A stretch of DNA of 64,000 nucleotides from Pseudomonas sp. H3(2019) (GTDB lineage: Bacteria; Pseudomonadota; Gammaproteobacteria; Pseudomonadales; Pseudomonadaceae). Position numbers and translations under genes: made by a program. Position 1 is the first letter of the stretch. Each line of letters opens with the position of its first letter. The notes below the pieces were generated by a model. The model made no database searches. It worked only from the letters and a program-made list of their open reading frames with translations, and was not told the DNA's origin. The DNA lies in contig NZ_VMSG01000006.1 of the NCBI RefSeq assembly GCF_007713465.1, positions 163,673 to 227,672 on the forward strand, written 5' to 3'. Positions 17,146 to 28,800 of the stretch are shown here, piece after piece.

Positions 17146-18591
17146 TCAGCCTTCGAGCTTGCTTTTCAGCAGTTCGTTGACCTGTTGCGGGTTGGCTTTG
17201 CCTTTGGAGGCTTTCATCGCCTGGCCGACAAAGAAGCCGAACATCTTGCCGCGTTTGGCTTCGTCTGCCGCGCGGTACTGTTCAACCTGTTCGGCGTTGG
17301 CCGCGAGCATTTCGTCGAGTACGGCCGAGATTGCGCCGCTGTCGGTGACCTGCTTCAAGCCGCGCTTGTCGATGATCTCGTCCGCGCTGCCTTCGCCGTT
17401 GGCCATGGCTTCGAACACGGTCTTGGCGATTTTGCCGGAGATGGTGTTGTCCTTGATGCGCAGCAGCATGCCGCCCAACTGCTCGGCCGAGACTGGTGCT
17501 TCGTCGATTTCCAGGCCTTGTTTGTTCAGCAGGCTGCCCAGCTCGACCATGACCCAGTTGGCCGCCAGTTTGGCGTCACCGGCGATGCTCACGACTTTTT
17601 CGAAGTAGTCCGCTTGCTCACGGCTCGACGCCAATACGCTGGCATCGTAGACCGACAGGCCGAACTGCTCCTGGAAGCGCTCGCGTTTTTGCGGTGGCAG
17701 TTCCGGCAGGGTGGCGCGGATGTCATTGAGGAACGAGTCTTCGATGACCACCGGCAACAGGTCCGGATCGGGGAAGTAACGGTAGTCGTTGGCTTCCTCT
17801 TTGCTGCGCATGGCGCGGGTTTCGTCTTTGTTCGGGTCGTACAGGCGCGTCTGCTGGATCACCTTGCCGCCGTCTTCGATCAGTTCGATCTGGCGACGCA
17901 CTTCGGTGTTGATCGCCTTCTCGATGAAGCGGAACGAGTTGACGTTCTTGATCTCGCAGCGTGTGCCGAACTCGACCTGACCTTTTGGACGGATCGACAC
18001 GTTGCAGTCGCAACGTAGCGAACCTTCGGCCATGTTGCCGTCGCAGATGCCGAGGTAGCGCACCAACGCGTGGATCGCCTTGACGTAGGCCACGGCTTCC
18101 TTGGCGCTGCGCATGTCCGGCTCGGAAACGATCTCGAGCAGTGGCGTGCCGGCACGGTTCAGGTCGATGCCGGTGGCACCGTTGAATTCTTCGTGCAGGC
18201 TTTTACCGGCGTCTTCTTCCAGGTGCGCGCGGGTGATGCCGACGCGTTTGACCGTGCCGTCTTCCAGCGGGATGTCCAGGTGGCCCTTGCCGACGATCGG
18301 CAGTTCCATCTGGCTGATCTGGTAGCCCTTCGGCAGGTCCGGATAGAAGTAGTTCTTGCGGGCGAACACATTGTGCTGACCGATTTCGGCGTCAATTGCC
18401 AGGCCGAACATCACCGCCATGCGCACCGCTTCCTGGTTCAGCACCGGCAGTACGCCGGGCATGCCCAGGTCCACCAGGCTGGCCTGGGTATTCGGTTCAG
18501 AGCCGAATGTGGTGGCGCTGCCGGAGAAAATCTTCGATTGGGTGGCGAGCTGGGTATGAATCTCCAGCCCGATCACGACTTCCCATTGCAT
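17146..18591 (-). CDS. gatB: Asp-tRNA(Asn)/Glu-tRNA(Gln) amidotransferase subunit B
   Basis: 481 residues, normal length. N-terminal [21 protein letters not shown] and the catalytic-core pattern [27 protein letters not shown] and [18 protein letters not shown] are diagnostic. The C-terminal helical YqeY-like tail binds tRNA ([11 protein letters not shown]...[11 protein letters not shown]). GatB phosphorylates the glutamyl or aspartyl group on misacylated tRNA and receives ammonia from GatA. It is the last gene of gatCAB, 10 bases after gatA. Confidence 0.97.
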   Translation of the reverse strand: MQWEVVIGLEIHTQLATQSKIFSGSATTFGSEPNTQASLVDLGMPGVLPVLNQEAVRMAVMFGLAIDAEIGQHNVFARKNYFYPDLPKGYQISQMELPIVGKGHLDIPLEDGTVKRVGITRAHLEEDAGKSLHEEFNGATGIDLNRAGTPLLEIVSEPDMRSAKEAVAYVKAIHALVRYLGICDGNMAEGSLRCDCNVSIRPKGQVEFGTRCEIKNVNSFRFIEKAINTEVRRQIELIEDGGKVIQQTRLYDPNKDETRAMRSKEEANDYRYFPDPDLLPVVIEDSFLNDIRATLPELPPQKRERFQEQFGLSVYDASVLASSREQADYFEKVVSIAGDAKLAANWVMVELGSLLNKQGLEIDEAPVSAEQLGGMLLRIKDNTISGKIAKTVFEAMANGEGSADEIIDKRGLKQVTDSGAISAVLDEMLAANAEQVEQYRAADEAKRGKMFGFFVGQAMKASKGKANPQQVNELLKSKLEG

Positions 18592-18601
18592 GTGTTTCTC
18601 C

Positions 18602-20053
18602 TCAGAAGCCTGTCGGGGTGCGGGTGTGCCAGTCAGTGTTGAGCTGATACTGGTGGGCGACGTTCAACAGACGGCCTTCCTGGAAATACGGGGCGAGCAG
18701 TTGCACGCCGACCGGCAGACCATCGACGAAACCGGCTGGCATCGACAGGCCCGGCAGGCCCGCGAGGTTGGCGGTGATGGTGTAGACGTCTTCCAGGTAC
18801 GCAGCGACCGGGTCGCTGTTCTTGGCGCCAAGTTTCCAGGCCGGGTTCGGCGTGGTTGGGCCGAGGATGATGTCGACTTCATTAAAGGCTGCCATGAAAT
18901 CGTTTTTCACCAGGCGACGGATTTTTTGCGCCTTCAGGTAGTAGGCATCGTAGTAACCGGCCGACAGCGCGTAGGCGCCGACCATGATCCGGCGCTGCAC
19001 TTCCGGGCCGAAACCTTCGCCGCGCGAACGCTTGTACAGGTCGGTCAGGTCTTTCGGGTTTTCGCAGCGATAGCCGAAACGCACGCCGTCGAAACGCGAC
19101 AGGTTGGACGAGGCTTCCGCCGGGGCGATCACGTAGTACGCAGGAATCGCGTGCTGCATGTTCGGCAGGCTGATTTCCTTGACTACCGCGCCGAGCTTTT
19201 CCAGCTCCTTGACGCTGTTGTGGATCAATTCGGCGATGCGTGGGTCGAGACCTGCGCCGAAGTACTCCTTTGGTACGCCGATGCGCAGGCCTTGCAGCGA
19301 ACCGTTGAGGCTGGCGCTGTAATCCGGTACGGGTTCGTCGATGCAGGTGGAGTCTTTCGGATCGAAACCGGCCATGCCTTGCAGCAGGATCGCGCAGTCT
19401 TCAGCGGTGCGCGCCAACGGGCCGCCCTGATCGAGGCTGGAGGCATAAGCGATCATGCCCCAGCGCGAAACACGACCGTACGTCGGTTTCAGGCCTGTGA
19501 GGTTGGTAAAAGCTGCCGGCTGTCGGATAGAGCCGCCAGTGTCGGTGGCTGTCGCTGCAGGTAACAGACGAGCGGCAACGGCTGCCGCCGAACCGCCGGA
19601 CGAGCCGCCGGGTACGTGCTCCAGATTCCACGGGTTTTTCACCGCGCCGTAGTAGCTCGATTCGTTGGCCGAGCCCATGGCGAATTCGTCCATGTTGGTC
19701 TTGCCCAGGGTCACGGCCCCGGCAGCGGCCAGCTTGGCGACTACGGTGGCGTCATACGGCGCCTTGAAGTTGTCGAGCATCTTCGAGCCGCAACTGGTGC
19801 GGATGCCCAAGGTGCAGAACAGGTCTTTGTGAGCGATCGGCGCACCGAGCAGGGCGCCGCTCTCACCATTGGCCCGGCGTGCGTCAGCGGCTTTCGCCTG
19901 CTGGAGCGCCAGGTCTTCGGTGAGGCTGATGAAACTGTTGAGCTGAGGGTCGAGCTGGGCGATACGCGCCAGCAGCACTTTGGTCAGCTCTTCGGAAGAA
20001 AACTTTTTGTCGGCGAGTCCGCGGGCGATCTCGGCCAGAGTCAATTGATGCAT
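18602..20053 (-). CDS. gatA: Asp-tRNA(Asn)/Glu-tRNA(Gln) amidotransferase subunit A
   Basis: 483 residues of the amidase-signature family. The Ser-cisSer-Lys triad is visible: Lys in [11 protein letters not shown], and the two Ser in [17 protein letters not shown] and [13 protein letters not shown]. GatA releases ammonia from glutamine and channels it to GatB. It lies 16 bases after gatC and 10 before gatB, forming one operon. Confidence 0.97.
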   Translation of the reverse strand: MHQLTLAEIARGLADKKFSSEELTKVLLARIAQLDPQLNSFISLTEDLALQQAKAADARRANGESGALLGAPIAHKDLFCTLGIRTSCGSKMLDNFKAPYDATVVAKLAAAGAVTLGKTNMDEFAMGSANESSYYGAVKNPWNLEHVPGGSSGGSAAAVAARLLPAATATDTGGSIRQPAAFTNLTGLKPTYGRVSRWGMIAYASSLDQGGPLARTAEDCAILLQGMAGFDPKDSTCIDEPVPDYSASLNGSLQGLRIGVPKEYFGAGLDPRIAELIHNSVKELEKLGAVVKEISLPNMQHAIPAYYVIAPAEASSNLSRFDGVRFGYRCENPKDLTDLYKRSRGEGFGPEVQRRIMVGAYALSAGYYDAYYLKAQKIRRLVKNDFMAAFNEVDIILGPTTPNPAWKLGAKNSDPVAAYLEDVYTITANLAGLPGLSMPAGFVDGLPVGVQLLAPYFQEGRLLNVAHQYQLNTDWHTRTPTGF

Positions 20054-20069
20054 TGCAGGCTCTTTCCCT

Positions 20070-20357
20070 TTAGTCGATGACTTTCGGAACCAGATACAGG
20101 CCGTTTTCGACCGCTGGTGCGATGGACTGATAGGCCTCGCGGTGATTAGACTCGGTCACGACGTCTGCACGCAGGCGCTGGCTGGCTTCCAGCGGGTGGG
20201 CCAGAGGCTCGATACCGTCGGTATTGACAGCCTGCATTTCGTCGACCAGCCCGAGAATGCTGTTCAGGGCCGAAGTGATGTGTGGAAGATCGGCATCATT
20301 AAGGCCAAGGCTGGCCAGATGAGCGATTTTTTCCACGTCGGAGCGTTCAAGCGCCAT
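20070..20357 (-). CDS. gatC: Asp-tRNA(Asn)/Glu-tRNA(Gln) amidotransferase subunit C
   Basis: 95 residues, typical. [27 protein letters not shown] begins the two-helix stretch and [21 protein letters not shown] the linker that wraps the GatA-GatB interface. First gene of gatCAB, with GGAGAATCCC before the ATG. Divergent from mreB. Confidence 0.96.
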   Translation of the reverse strand: MALERSDVEKIAHLASLGLNDADLPHITSALNSILGLVDEMQAVNTDGIEPLAHPLEASQRLRADVVTESNHREAYQSIAPAVENGLYLVPKVID

Positions 20358-20494
20358 GGGATTCTCCAGTGGAAAACAGAACGGACGCTGTCCGTGTGTT
20401 AGATTGTCGGAACACTACCGCATTTCTACGGTCATAAGGCCGCGATTGTGGGGTTTGGTGCACAGAAAAGCGGTCAATTTAACATATTGGCGCC

Positions 20495-20523
20495 TTGCCC
20501 AAAATCCCTGTCGTTGTTAGAGT
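20495..20523 (+). promoter_or_regulatory. Candidate sigma-70 promoter of mreB
   Basis: TTGCCC (20495-20500) and TAGAGT (20518-20523) are spaced by exactly 17 bases, 44 bases before the mreB ATG. Each hexamer matches consensus at four of six positions. The remaining part of the 210-bp gatC-mreB divergent region shows no other clear structure. Confidence 0.5.
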
Positions 20524-20555
20524 TTGCCGCACTTTTTTACCCACGCGTTGCCTAG

Positions 20556-21605
<1,050 letters not shown>

Positions 21606-21622
21606 TTTCGCCGGAGGCTTCT

Positions 21623-21753
21623 ATGCTGTTCCGCGCGCAGGCAGCACTTTGCAGTGCTGCCTGTTGGCGTTTATCTTCTGTCAGTCTGCATCCAGGCCGG
21701 TTTGATGGCGTATGAATAAAGAGAACATTTGCCTGGGAGGAGCGGCTTATTAA
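21623..21753 (+). other. Two tiny overlapping leader ORFs and a hairpin between mreB and mreC
   Basis: CCGGAGGCTTCT precedes an ATG at 21623 that opens a 30-codon frame ending at 21715. Its TGA overlaps an ATG (21712) of a 13-codon frame, which ends with TAA at 21751-21753, over the first codon of mreC. A perfect 9-bp hairpin (GGCAGCACT/AGTGCTGCC, loop TTGC) lies at 21640-21661 inside the first frame. This could couple translation from mreB to mreC. The peptides themselves show no recognisable motif, and they may be fortuitous. Confidence 0.3.
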
Positions 21754-22870
21754 ACCGCTTTTCGCCAAAGGCCCCTCAATGGGCGTGCGCTTTCTGGTGC
21801 TGGCCGTGCTATCGGTCGCGCTGATGGTGGTCGATGCCCGCTTTGAAGTGCTCAAGCCTGCGCGCAGTCAGATGTCGCTGGTCTTGATGGACGCCTATTG
21901 GATCACCGACCTGCCGGAGCGGTTGTGGCAGGGTGTGAGCAGTCAATTTGGCAGCCGCACCGAACTGGTCGCCGAAAACGAAAAACTCAAGACTGAAAAC
22001 CTGCTGCTGCAGGGGCGCATGCAAAAGCTTGCGGCCTTGACCGAGCAGAACGTTCGGCTGCGCGAGTTGCTCAACTCGTCGGCCCTGGTCAACGAGAAGG
22101 TCGAAGTGGCCGAGTTGATCGGCGTCGATCCCAACCCCTTCACCCATCGCATCATCATCAACAAAGGTGAGCGCGACGGCGTGGTGCTCGGCCAACCGGT
22201 GCTCGATGCCCGTGGGCTGATGGGGCAGGTGGTCGAGTTGATGCCTTACACCTCGCGGGTGTTGCTGCTGACTGACACCACCCACAGCATTCCCGTGCAA
22301 GTGAACCGTAACGGTTTGCGGGCGATTGCCAGCGGCACCGGTAACCCGGAACGTCTGGAATTGCGTCACGTGGCGGACACGGCTGACATTAAAGAAGGCG
22401 ACCTGCTGGTCAGCTCCGGTCTCGGCCAGCGCTTCCCGGCCGGTTACCCGGTGGCGACTGTCAAGGAAGTGATCCACGATTCCGGCCAGCCGTTCGCCAT
22501 CGTGCGTGCGGTGCCGACCGCAGCGCTTAACCGCAGTCGATACATGTTGCTGGTGTTCAGCGATAGCCGCACCCCGGAAGAGCGCGCCAACGAAGCCGCT
22601 CAGGCCCAGGACGCAGATCAGCATCCTGGCGGTGCGGCATTTGTGCCAGCCACCGTGCCAAAACCTGCCGCCGCAGTTGCCCCGGCGCCAGCCGCCACGG
22701 CAGTTGCGCCTGCAACGGCAACACCCGCGGCGGCCAAGCCTGCGAGCAAACCTTCGACCCCGGCCAAGCCTGCTGCGCATTCCGCAGCGGTCAAACCGGC
22801 AGCGGTCGCCAAGCCGGCGGCCAAACCGCCTGCCGCAGCGCCTGAAGCCGCCACTCAGGGTAGAGAATAA
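21749..22870 (+). CDS. mreC: Rod shape-determining protein MreC, probable ATT start
   Basis: 373 residues if initiated at ATT 21749; 363 from the first ATG at 21779. The ATT gives (M)KPLFAKGPS, which aligns with the E. coli MreC start MKPIFSRGPS, and GGAGG lies 7 bases before it. One membrane anchor (VRFLVLAVLSVALMVVDARF) is followed by a coiled coil (ELVAENEKLKTENLLLQGRMQKLAALTEQNVRLREL). Then comes the beta-barrel MreC core, up to about residue 280. The last 90 residues are an Ala/Pro/Lys-rich low-complexity tail (repeats like AKPAAKPPAAAP), common in Pseudomonas MreC. It bridges MreB and the periplasmic PBPs. The stop overlaps the mreD start. Confidence 0.93.
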   Translation: MKPLFAKGPSMGVRFLVLAVLSVALMVVDARFEVLKPARSQMSLVLMDAYWITDLPERLWQGVSSQFGSRTELVAENEKLKTENLLLQGRMQKLAALTEQNVRLRELLNSSALVNEKVEVAELIGVDPNPFTHRIIINKGERDGVVLGQPVLDARGLMGQVVELMPYTSRVLLLTDTTHSIPVQVNRNGLRAIASGTGNPERLELRHVADTADIKEGDLLVSSGLGQRFPAGYPVATVKEVIHDSGQPFAIVRAVPTAALNRSRYMLLVFSDSRTPEERANEAAQAQDADQHPGGAAFVPATVPKPAAAVAPAPAATAVAPATATPAAAKPASKPSTPAKPAAHSAAVKPAAVAKPAAKPPAAAPEAATQGRE

Positions 22871-23352
22871 TGGCCAGTACCCGTTCTCGTAATGGCTGGA
22901 TGATCTGGCTGACGTTTGTCATCGGCTTGTTGCTCAGTATCGTACCGTTCCCGCACGTCGAGATTTTGCGTCCGATGTTCCTCGCGCTACCGTTGGCGTA
23001 TTGGGCATTGGAAGTGCCGCAGAAAGTCGGGATGCTCACGGCCTGGTGCCTGGGCATGGCGCAAGACGTGCTGTTTGGTACTTTGCTGGGACACAATGCG
23101 CTGATTCTGACCCTGATCACCTTTTTGATCATGACGCTGCGACCGCGTTTGCGGATATTTCCGATGTGGCAGCAAAGCCTGGTGATCCTGGTGATCCTGG
23201 GGCTCGCGCAACTGCTGCAACTGTGGCTTAGCGCGTTGACCGGTAACCGACAGACGCTGGCGGTGCTTTTACCTGCACTGATCAGCGCCTTGCTCTGGCC
23301 TTGGGTCAGCTTCGGATTGCGTGGGTTGAGCCGCCGCTACAAAATCAATTAA
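22870..23352 (+). CDS. mreD: Rod shape-determining membrane protein MreD
   Basis: 160 residues with about five membrane helices. N-terminal SRNGWMIWLTFVIGLLLSIVPFP, then the family segment RPMFLALPLAYWALEVPQKVGMLTAWCLGMAQDVLFGTLLGHNAL. Inner-membrane partner of MreC. It overlaps the mreC stop by one base, showing translational coupling. It ends just before the MITE-like element. Confidence 0.95.
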   Translation: MASTRSRNGWMIWLTFVIGLLLSIVPFPHVEILRPMFLALPLAYWALEVPQKVGMLTAWCLGMAQDVLFGTLLGHNALILTLITFLIMTLRPRLRIFPMWQQSLVILVILGLAQLLQLWLSALTGNRQTLAVLLPALISALLWPWVSFGLRGLSRRYKIN

Positions 23353-23368
23353 TTTATTCGGTCAGGCT

Positions 23369-23636
23369 TAGGGTCTGTTGACGCTTGGTGACGACCGCGA
23401 CGGCGACCCATTTGGCGCAGGGCAAGGCGCGAGGAACGCAGTTTGGTTGTTCCAAATCAGTTCCGAGCAACGCAGCCCTGCGCCAAATGGGTCCCGTCCC
23501 TTCGGGTTGCGCGCCAACGTGCGCGAGGCTGCGTTGCGGGATTTGCCAAGGGAACAACCATTAGCGGCATCCCGCGCCTTGCCTCGCACACGTTGGCACA
23601 GCAACGCGGCTCGTCACCAAGCGTCAACAGACCCTA
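23369..23636. mobile_element. 268-bp MITE-like element with 26-bp perfect terminal inverted repeats
   Basis: The left end (TAGGGTCTGTTGACGCTTGG..., 23369-23394) is the exact reverse complement of the right end (23611-23636). Complementarity continues a few bases inward with one bulge. Inside lie a 17-bp perfect inverted repeat (CCCATTTGGCGCAGGGC and complement, loop about 55 bases) and a second imperfect pair near GCCAACGTGCGCGAGGC. There is no coding capacity. TA occurs at both ends, compatible with a TA target duplication of the IS5/IS427 or mariner-like type. It sits between mreD and maf. Confidence 0.75.
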
Positions 23637-23663
23637 CCCGCACCTCGACAGGGAGATGTCTTG

Positions 23664-24281
23664 ATGAATCCGCTATACCTCGCCTCAGGCTCGCCGCGTC
23701 GGCGTGAACTGCTCACGCAGATCGGCGTGCCGTTCACCGCCATCAGCGCGGACATCGATGAAACCCCTTTGACTAACGAGTCCCCTGCGGCCTATGTCGA
23801 GCGTCTGGCGCGCGACAAGGCCGAGGCCGGTCGTGCACTGCTGGCGCTCAACCAGCCGGGTGCGCCGATTTGTGTGTTGGGTGCCGATACGGCCGTGGTG
23901 CTCGATGGGCAGATTCTTGGCAAACCGCTCGACGAGGCCGAAGGGCTGAGCATGTTGATGAACCTGTCGGGGCGTGAACATGAAGTGCTGACCGCTATCG
24001 CCGTGCTTGATGGCCAATATTGCGAATCACGCGTGGTGCGCAGTCTGGTGCGTTTTCGTTTCATCAGTCATAAAGAGGCAGCGGCCTACTGGGCCAGCGG
24101 CGAGCCACAGGACAAGGCTGGCGGCTATGGCATTCAGGGCCTTGGCGCGGTGTTTGTCGCGGCACTCAATGGCAGTTATTCCGCCGTGGTTGGTCTGCCG
24201 CTGTGCGAAACCGCGGAACTGCTCGGCCATTTCGGCATACCCTGTTGGCAAAACCTTGTCGCGCGCCAAGCGCCGTACTGA
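23664..24281 (+). CDS. maf: Maf-family nucleoside triphosphate pyrophosphatase
   Basis: 205 residues. The ATG at 23664 is preferred over the TTG at 23661 because GGGAG lies 8 bases upstream. The family pattern [12 protein letters not shown] at the N-terminus, the [18 protein letters not shown] loop with the catalytic Asp and metal ligands, and [28 protein letters not shown] are intact. Maf proteins hydrolyse dTTP/UTP or modified nucleotides to the monophosphate. It is placed between mreBCD and rng as in other gamma-proteobacteria. Confidence 0.93.
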   Translation: MNPLYLASGSPRRRELLTQIGVPFTAISADIDETPLTNESPAAYVERLARDKAEAGRALLALNQPGAPICVLGADTAVVLDGQILGKPLDEAEGLSMLMNLSGREHEVLTAIAVLDGQYCESRVVRSLVRFRFISHKEAAAYWASGEPQDKAGGYGIQGLGAVFVAALNGSYSAVVGLPLCETAELLGHFGIPCWQNLVARQAPY

Positions 24282-24326
24282 TTTGATGCGGCCATAATCG
24301 TGAATATGCCTGAACGAGACCTTGCC

Positions 24327-25784
24327 ATGAGTGAAGAGATTCTGATCAACATCACGCCGATGGAATCGCGCGTGGCGGTGGTCGAAAACGGTGTCCTGCA
24401 AGAGGTTCATGTCGAGCGCACCCAGCGTCGCGGAATTGTCGGCAACATTTATAAAGGCAAGGTCGTTCGCGTTCTGCCAGGTATGCAGGCGGCATTCGTT
24501 GATATCGGTCTGGACCGGGCAGCCTTTATCCACGCCTCGGAAATCTCCCTGCGTGAAGGCCCGGCGGTGGAAAGCATCAGCGCCCTGGTGCATGAAGGCC
24601 AGAGTCTGGTGGTGCAGGTCACCAAGGATCCGATCGGCTCCAAGGGCGCGCGCCTGACGACCCAACTGTCTATTCCCTCGCGCTATCTGGTGTATATGCC
24701 GCGCACGGCTCACGTCGGTATTTCGCTGAAAATAGAGGATGAAACCGAGCGCGAACGCCTCAAGCAGGTGGTCACCGATTGCGTCGCGAAGGAGGGGATC
24801 AAGGAGGCCGGTGGTTTTATTCTGCGCACCGCGGCTGAAGGCGCCGGTGCCGATGAGATCCTGATGGACATTCGTTACCTGCGCCGCCTCTGGGATCAGA
24901 TTGGCACGCAGATCAAGACCGTCAGCGCGCCGAACGTCATCTACGAAGACCTCGGCCTGGCCCTGCGCACCTTGCGCGATCTGGTCAGCCCGAAGATCGA
25001 GAAAATTCGTATCGACTCGCGGGAAACCTTCCAGAAAACCACGCAGTTCGTTGCCGAGCTGATGCCGGAAATCGCCGACCGCCTGGAGCACTATCCGGGC
25101 GAGCGGCCGATTTTCGATCTGTATGGCGTCGAGGATGAAATTCAAAAGGCCCTTGAGCGCAAAGTGCCGCTCAAGTCCGGCGGCTATCTGGTGGTCGACC
25201 CGGCAGAAGCCATGAGCACCATCGATGTGAACACCGGCGCTTTCGTCGGGCACCGCAATCTTGAAGAAACCATCTTCAAAACCAATCTGGAAGCGGCCAC
25301 TGCGATTGCTCGGCAACTGCGCCTGCGCAATCTGGGCGGGATTATCATCATCGACTTCATCGACATGGAAGATGAGGAGCATCAGCGCCAGGTGCTGCGT
25401 ACGCTTGAGAAACAGCTGGAGCGCGATCACGCCAAGACCAACATCATCGGGATTACCGAGTTGGGCCTGGTGCAGATGACGCGCAAGCGCACGCGCGAAA
25501 GCCTCGAGCAAGTGCTCTGCGAACCGTGCAGCAGTTGCCAGGGCCGTGGCAAGCTCAAGACCCCGGAAACCGTGTGTTATGAAATCTTCCGGGAGATCCT
25601 GCGTGAAGCTCGCGCCTATCAGGCTGAAGGCTATCGTGTACTGGCTAACCAGAAAGTGGTTGACCGGTTGCTTGACGAAGAGTCGGGTAATGTCGCGGAA
25701 CTTGAAGGTTTTATCGGGCGAACCATTCGTTTTCAGGTAGAAACCATGTACTCCCAGGAACAATACGACGTGGTGCTGCTCTGA
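24327..25784 (+). CDS. rng: Ribonuclease G
   Basis: 485 residues from ATG 24327 (MSEEILINITPMESRVAV), matching the E. coli RNase G start region; a GTG nine codons upstream is less likely. An N-terminal S1 domain (RRGIVGNIYKGKVVRVLPGMQAAFVDIGLDRAAFIHASE) is followed by the RNase E/G catalytic core with the Mg2+ ligands in DVNTGAFVG and IIIDFIDMED. The zinc-link CEPCSSC comes before the small C-terminal domain. It lacks the long RNase E tail. It matures the 16S rRNA 5' end and decays some mRNAs. Confidence 0.96.
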   Translation: MSEEILINITPMESRVAVVENGVLQEVHVERTQRRGIVGNIYKGKVVRVLPGMQAAFVDIGLDRAAFIHASEISLREGPAVESISALVHEGQSLVVQVTKDPIGSKGARLTTQLSIPSRYLVYMPRTAHVGISLKIEDETERERLKQVVTDCVAKEGIKEAGGFILRTAAEGAGADEILMDIRYLRRLWDQIGTQIKTVSAPNVIYEDLGLALRTLRDLVSPKIEKIRIDSRETFQKTTQFVAELMPEIADRLEHYPGERPIFDLYGVEDEIQKALERKVPLKSGGYLVVDPAEAMSTIDVNTGAFVGHRNLEETIFKTNLEAATAIARQLRLRNLGGIIIIDFIDMEDEEHQRQVLRTLEKQLERDHAKTNIIGITELGLVQMTRKRTRESLEQVLCEPCSSCQGRGKLKTPETVCYEIFREILREARAYQAEGYRVLANQKVVDRLLDEESGNVAELEGFIGRTIRFQVETMYSQEQYDVVLL

Positions 25785-25853
25785 TCCGCTGTGTTTCATT
25801 ACTGACGGCCGGCCTCAGCTTGCTGCACGATTTCGCCATGGGAGCCAACTGAC

Positions 25854-28800
25854 ATGGATCGTCTGATCCGCATTTTGACCACATTGACCCGCTGGGGGCT
25901 GGGGCTTTGTGCGTTATTGCTGGTGCTGGCGGCGCTTTACGGCAGCCTCGGTCGTGAGTTCATTCCGCTGGTGGCCGAGTATCGCGCGGATGTTGAAGCC
26001 AAGGCTCGTGAAGCGCTGGGCATGCCGTTGCACATCGGCAGCCTGGAAGGTCGCTGGAGTGGCATGGCGCCAATTTTGCTGGCGCATGACGTGGTGGTCG
26101 GTGACGGTGCCAATGCCTTGCACCTGGATCAGGTGCGGGTGGTACCGAATGTCTGGGCCAGCTTGCTGGCGCGTGCGGTGCGGATCGGACACCTGGAACT
26201 CCACGGTCTGAAGATCAGCCTCAAGCAGGGCCCGCAGGGGCAATGGGCGCTCGAAGGCTTGCCGGTGCAGGAGAATCAGCCGCTGGACCCCGAGCAACTG
26301 CTCAACCGCATGCAGATGGTGGAGCAATTGTCGGTGCTCGACAGCCAGATCACCTTGCTGCCGATCGACCACGTGCCGCTGACCCTGACCTACGTCGGCC
26401 TGAACCTTAAAACCGGTATCAGCCAGCAGCGCCTCGATGCCCGGTTGACCTTGCCTGACGGCCAGCCGCTGGCCATGAGTCTGAGCAGCCGGACTCAAGC
26501 CAGTCAGTGGAAAGAGGCTGAAATCGATGCCTACCTGAGCTTGCCGCAAAGTGATTGGTCTAAATGGTTGCCCGAGAGTCTGACCGGGAAATGGAATTTT
26601 TCCGAGATCAAGGCCGGTGGCGAGCTTTGGGTTAACTGGAGCAAGGGGGCCCTGCAGCGTGCTGCGATTCGTCTCAATGCACCGCAACTCAACGGTGCCT
26701 ACGCCGAACGCAAGCCGATCCAGATCAACAATCTGGCGCTCAATGGGTATTTCCAGCGCAATACCGAAGGTTTTCAGGTGTCGTTCGATTCCCTGGCCAT
26801 GACCCTGGAGGACATCCGCTGGGAAACCCGTCTGCAACTTCAGCAGACCGCGACCACTAAAACGACCTCCGAGCTCTGGCACCTGCAAGCCGATCGCGTC
26901 GACCTCACCCCGATCACTCCGTTACTGAATGCACTGGGGCCACTGCCCAAGGACTTTGCCACGGTGGTCGAACGGCTGAAGGTCACCGGAGCGTTGCGCA
27001 ACGTGTTGATCGATGTCCGGCCCGAGGCGACCGATGACAGCAAATTCAGCTTTGCCGCCAATCTGGAACGTGTCGGGTTTGATGCTTATCACGGTGCTCC
27101 GGCGGCGCGTAATGTTTCCGGGAGCATCAGCGGTGACCTCGGCAAGGGTGAGCTGCGCATGGACAGCAAGGATTTTTCCCTGCACCTGGACCCGATCTTT
27201 GCCAAGCCATGGCAGTACATTCAGGCGAATGCCCGGCTGACCTGGAAACTCGATCAACAAGGTTTCACCCTGATTGCGCCGTACCTGAAGGTGCTGGGCG
27301 AGGAGGGCAAGATCGCTGGCGACTTCCTGATTCGCCTGCATTTCGATCACACCCAGGAAGACTACATGGATCTGCGGGTCGGTCTGCTGGAAGGTGATGG
27401 ACGCTACACCGCCAAGTACCTGCCCAAGGTCTTGAGCCCGGCGCTGGATGAATGGCTGCGCACGGCGATCCTCAAAGGCGCGGTGGATGAAGGTTTCTTC
27501 CAGTACCAGGGTTCGCTGAACCACGATGCTGTCGCCGCGGCGCGCAGCATCAGCCTGTTTTTCAAAGTGCATGACGCCGAACTGGCCTTCCAGCCGGGTT
27601 GGCCGCATGTCGGCAAGGTCAGCGGCGATGTGTTCATCGAGGACAGTGGGGTGCGCATTCTGGCCAGCAAGGGGCAGTTGCTCGACACTCAGGTTCACGA
27701 TATTTACGTCAACATCCCCCATGCGCCTGCCGGACAGAACCCGCACCTGTTCCTCGATGGCACTTTCGACGGTGGTCTGGGCGATGGCCTGAAGATTCTT
27801 CAGGACGCACCGATCGGTACCGGTACGACCTTCGCCGGTTGGCAGGGCGAGGGTGAACTGCAGGGCAGTCTGAAACTGGATATCCCCTTGGCCAAGGGCG
27901 AAGAGCCGAAGATTCTGGTCGACTTCAAAACCGCCAAGTCGCGTCTGAAACTGAGCGATCCTGTGCTTGAACTGACGCAGCTCAAAGGTGATTTCCGCTT
28001 TGACAGTGTCAAGGGGCTCAGTGGCCAGAACATTACGGCACAGGCCTTTGAACGACCGATCAGTGCACAGATTTATGCCGAAGGCAGCCCCGGAAAATTC
28101 AACACCCGGGTCACTGCCAGCGGCCAGGTGGCGGTGAAAAAGCTCACCGATTGGCTGAACGTCACTCAACCGCTGCCAGTTTCCGGAACTATCCCTTATC
28201 AGCTGCAGCTCAACCTCGGCGGCGCCGACAGCCAGTTGAGGGTCAGTTCAAGCCTCAAGGGCGTAGCCGTCGATTTGCCGGCACCGTTCGGCATGTCCGC
28301 CGCGCAAGGTCGCGACACGGTGTTCCGCATGACCCTGCAAGGGCCGGAACGGCGTTACTGGCTCGACTATGGTGATCTGGCGGACTTCACTTACGCGGCG
28401 CCCAGCGGCAATTTTGCCGATGGCCGTGGCGAGTTGTTCCTGGGTAACGGCAACGCACTGTTGCCGGGCGATAAAGGCCTGCGTATACGGGGCGTGCTGT
28501 CGGAGCTGGATGTCGAACCGTGGAAAGCCCTGATTGATCGGTACGCCGGGCAGGATCCGGGCGGTAACGCCAAGCAATTGCTCAGTGGTGCAGACTTCAA
28601 GGTCGACAAGCTCACGGGATTTGGTACCACGCTGGATCAGGCCCGCCTGCAGCTGGATCGCAAGCCGGCCGCCTGGGCATTGCAACTCGATAGCCAGCAG
28701 GCCAAAGGCACTGTAGGGATTCCCGATGCCAAGTCCGCACCGGTTGCGATCAACCTGCAATACGTGCGGTTGCCGGCGCCTGATCCGAAGGTGCAGGCCG

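Noticed and set aside
23369..23636. Short ORFs inside the palindromic element (about 60-110 codons on both strands)
   Set aside because: They only reflect the inverted-repeat sequence, with no ribosome site and no protein-like pattern.
24027..25799. 590-codon minus-strand frame over maf and rng
   Set aside because: Shadow of rng in a GC-rich genome; composition is His/Gln/Arg-rich as expected for an antisense frame.
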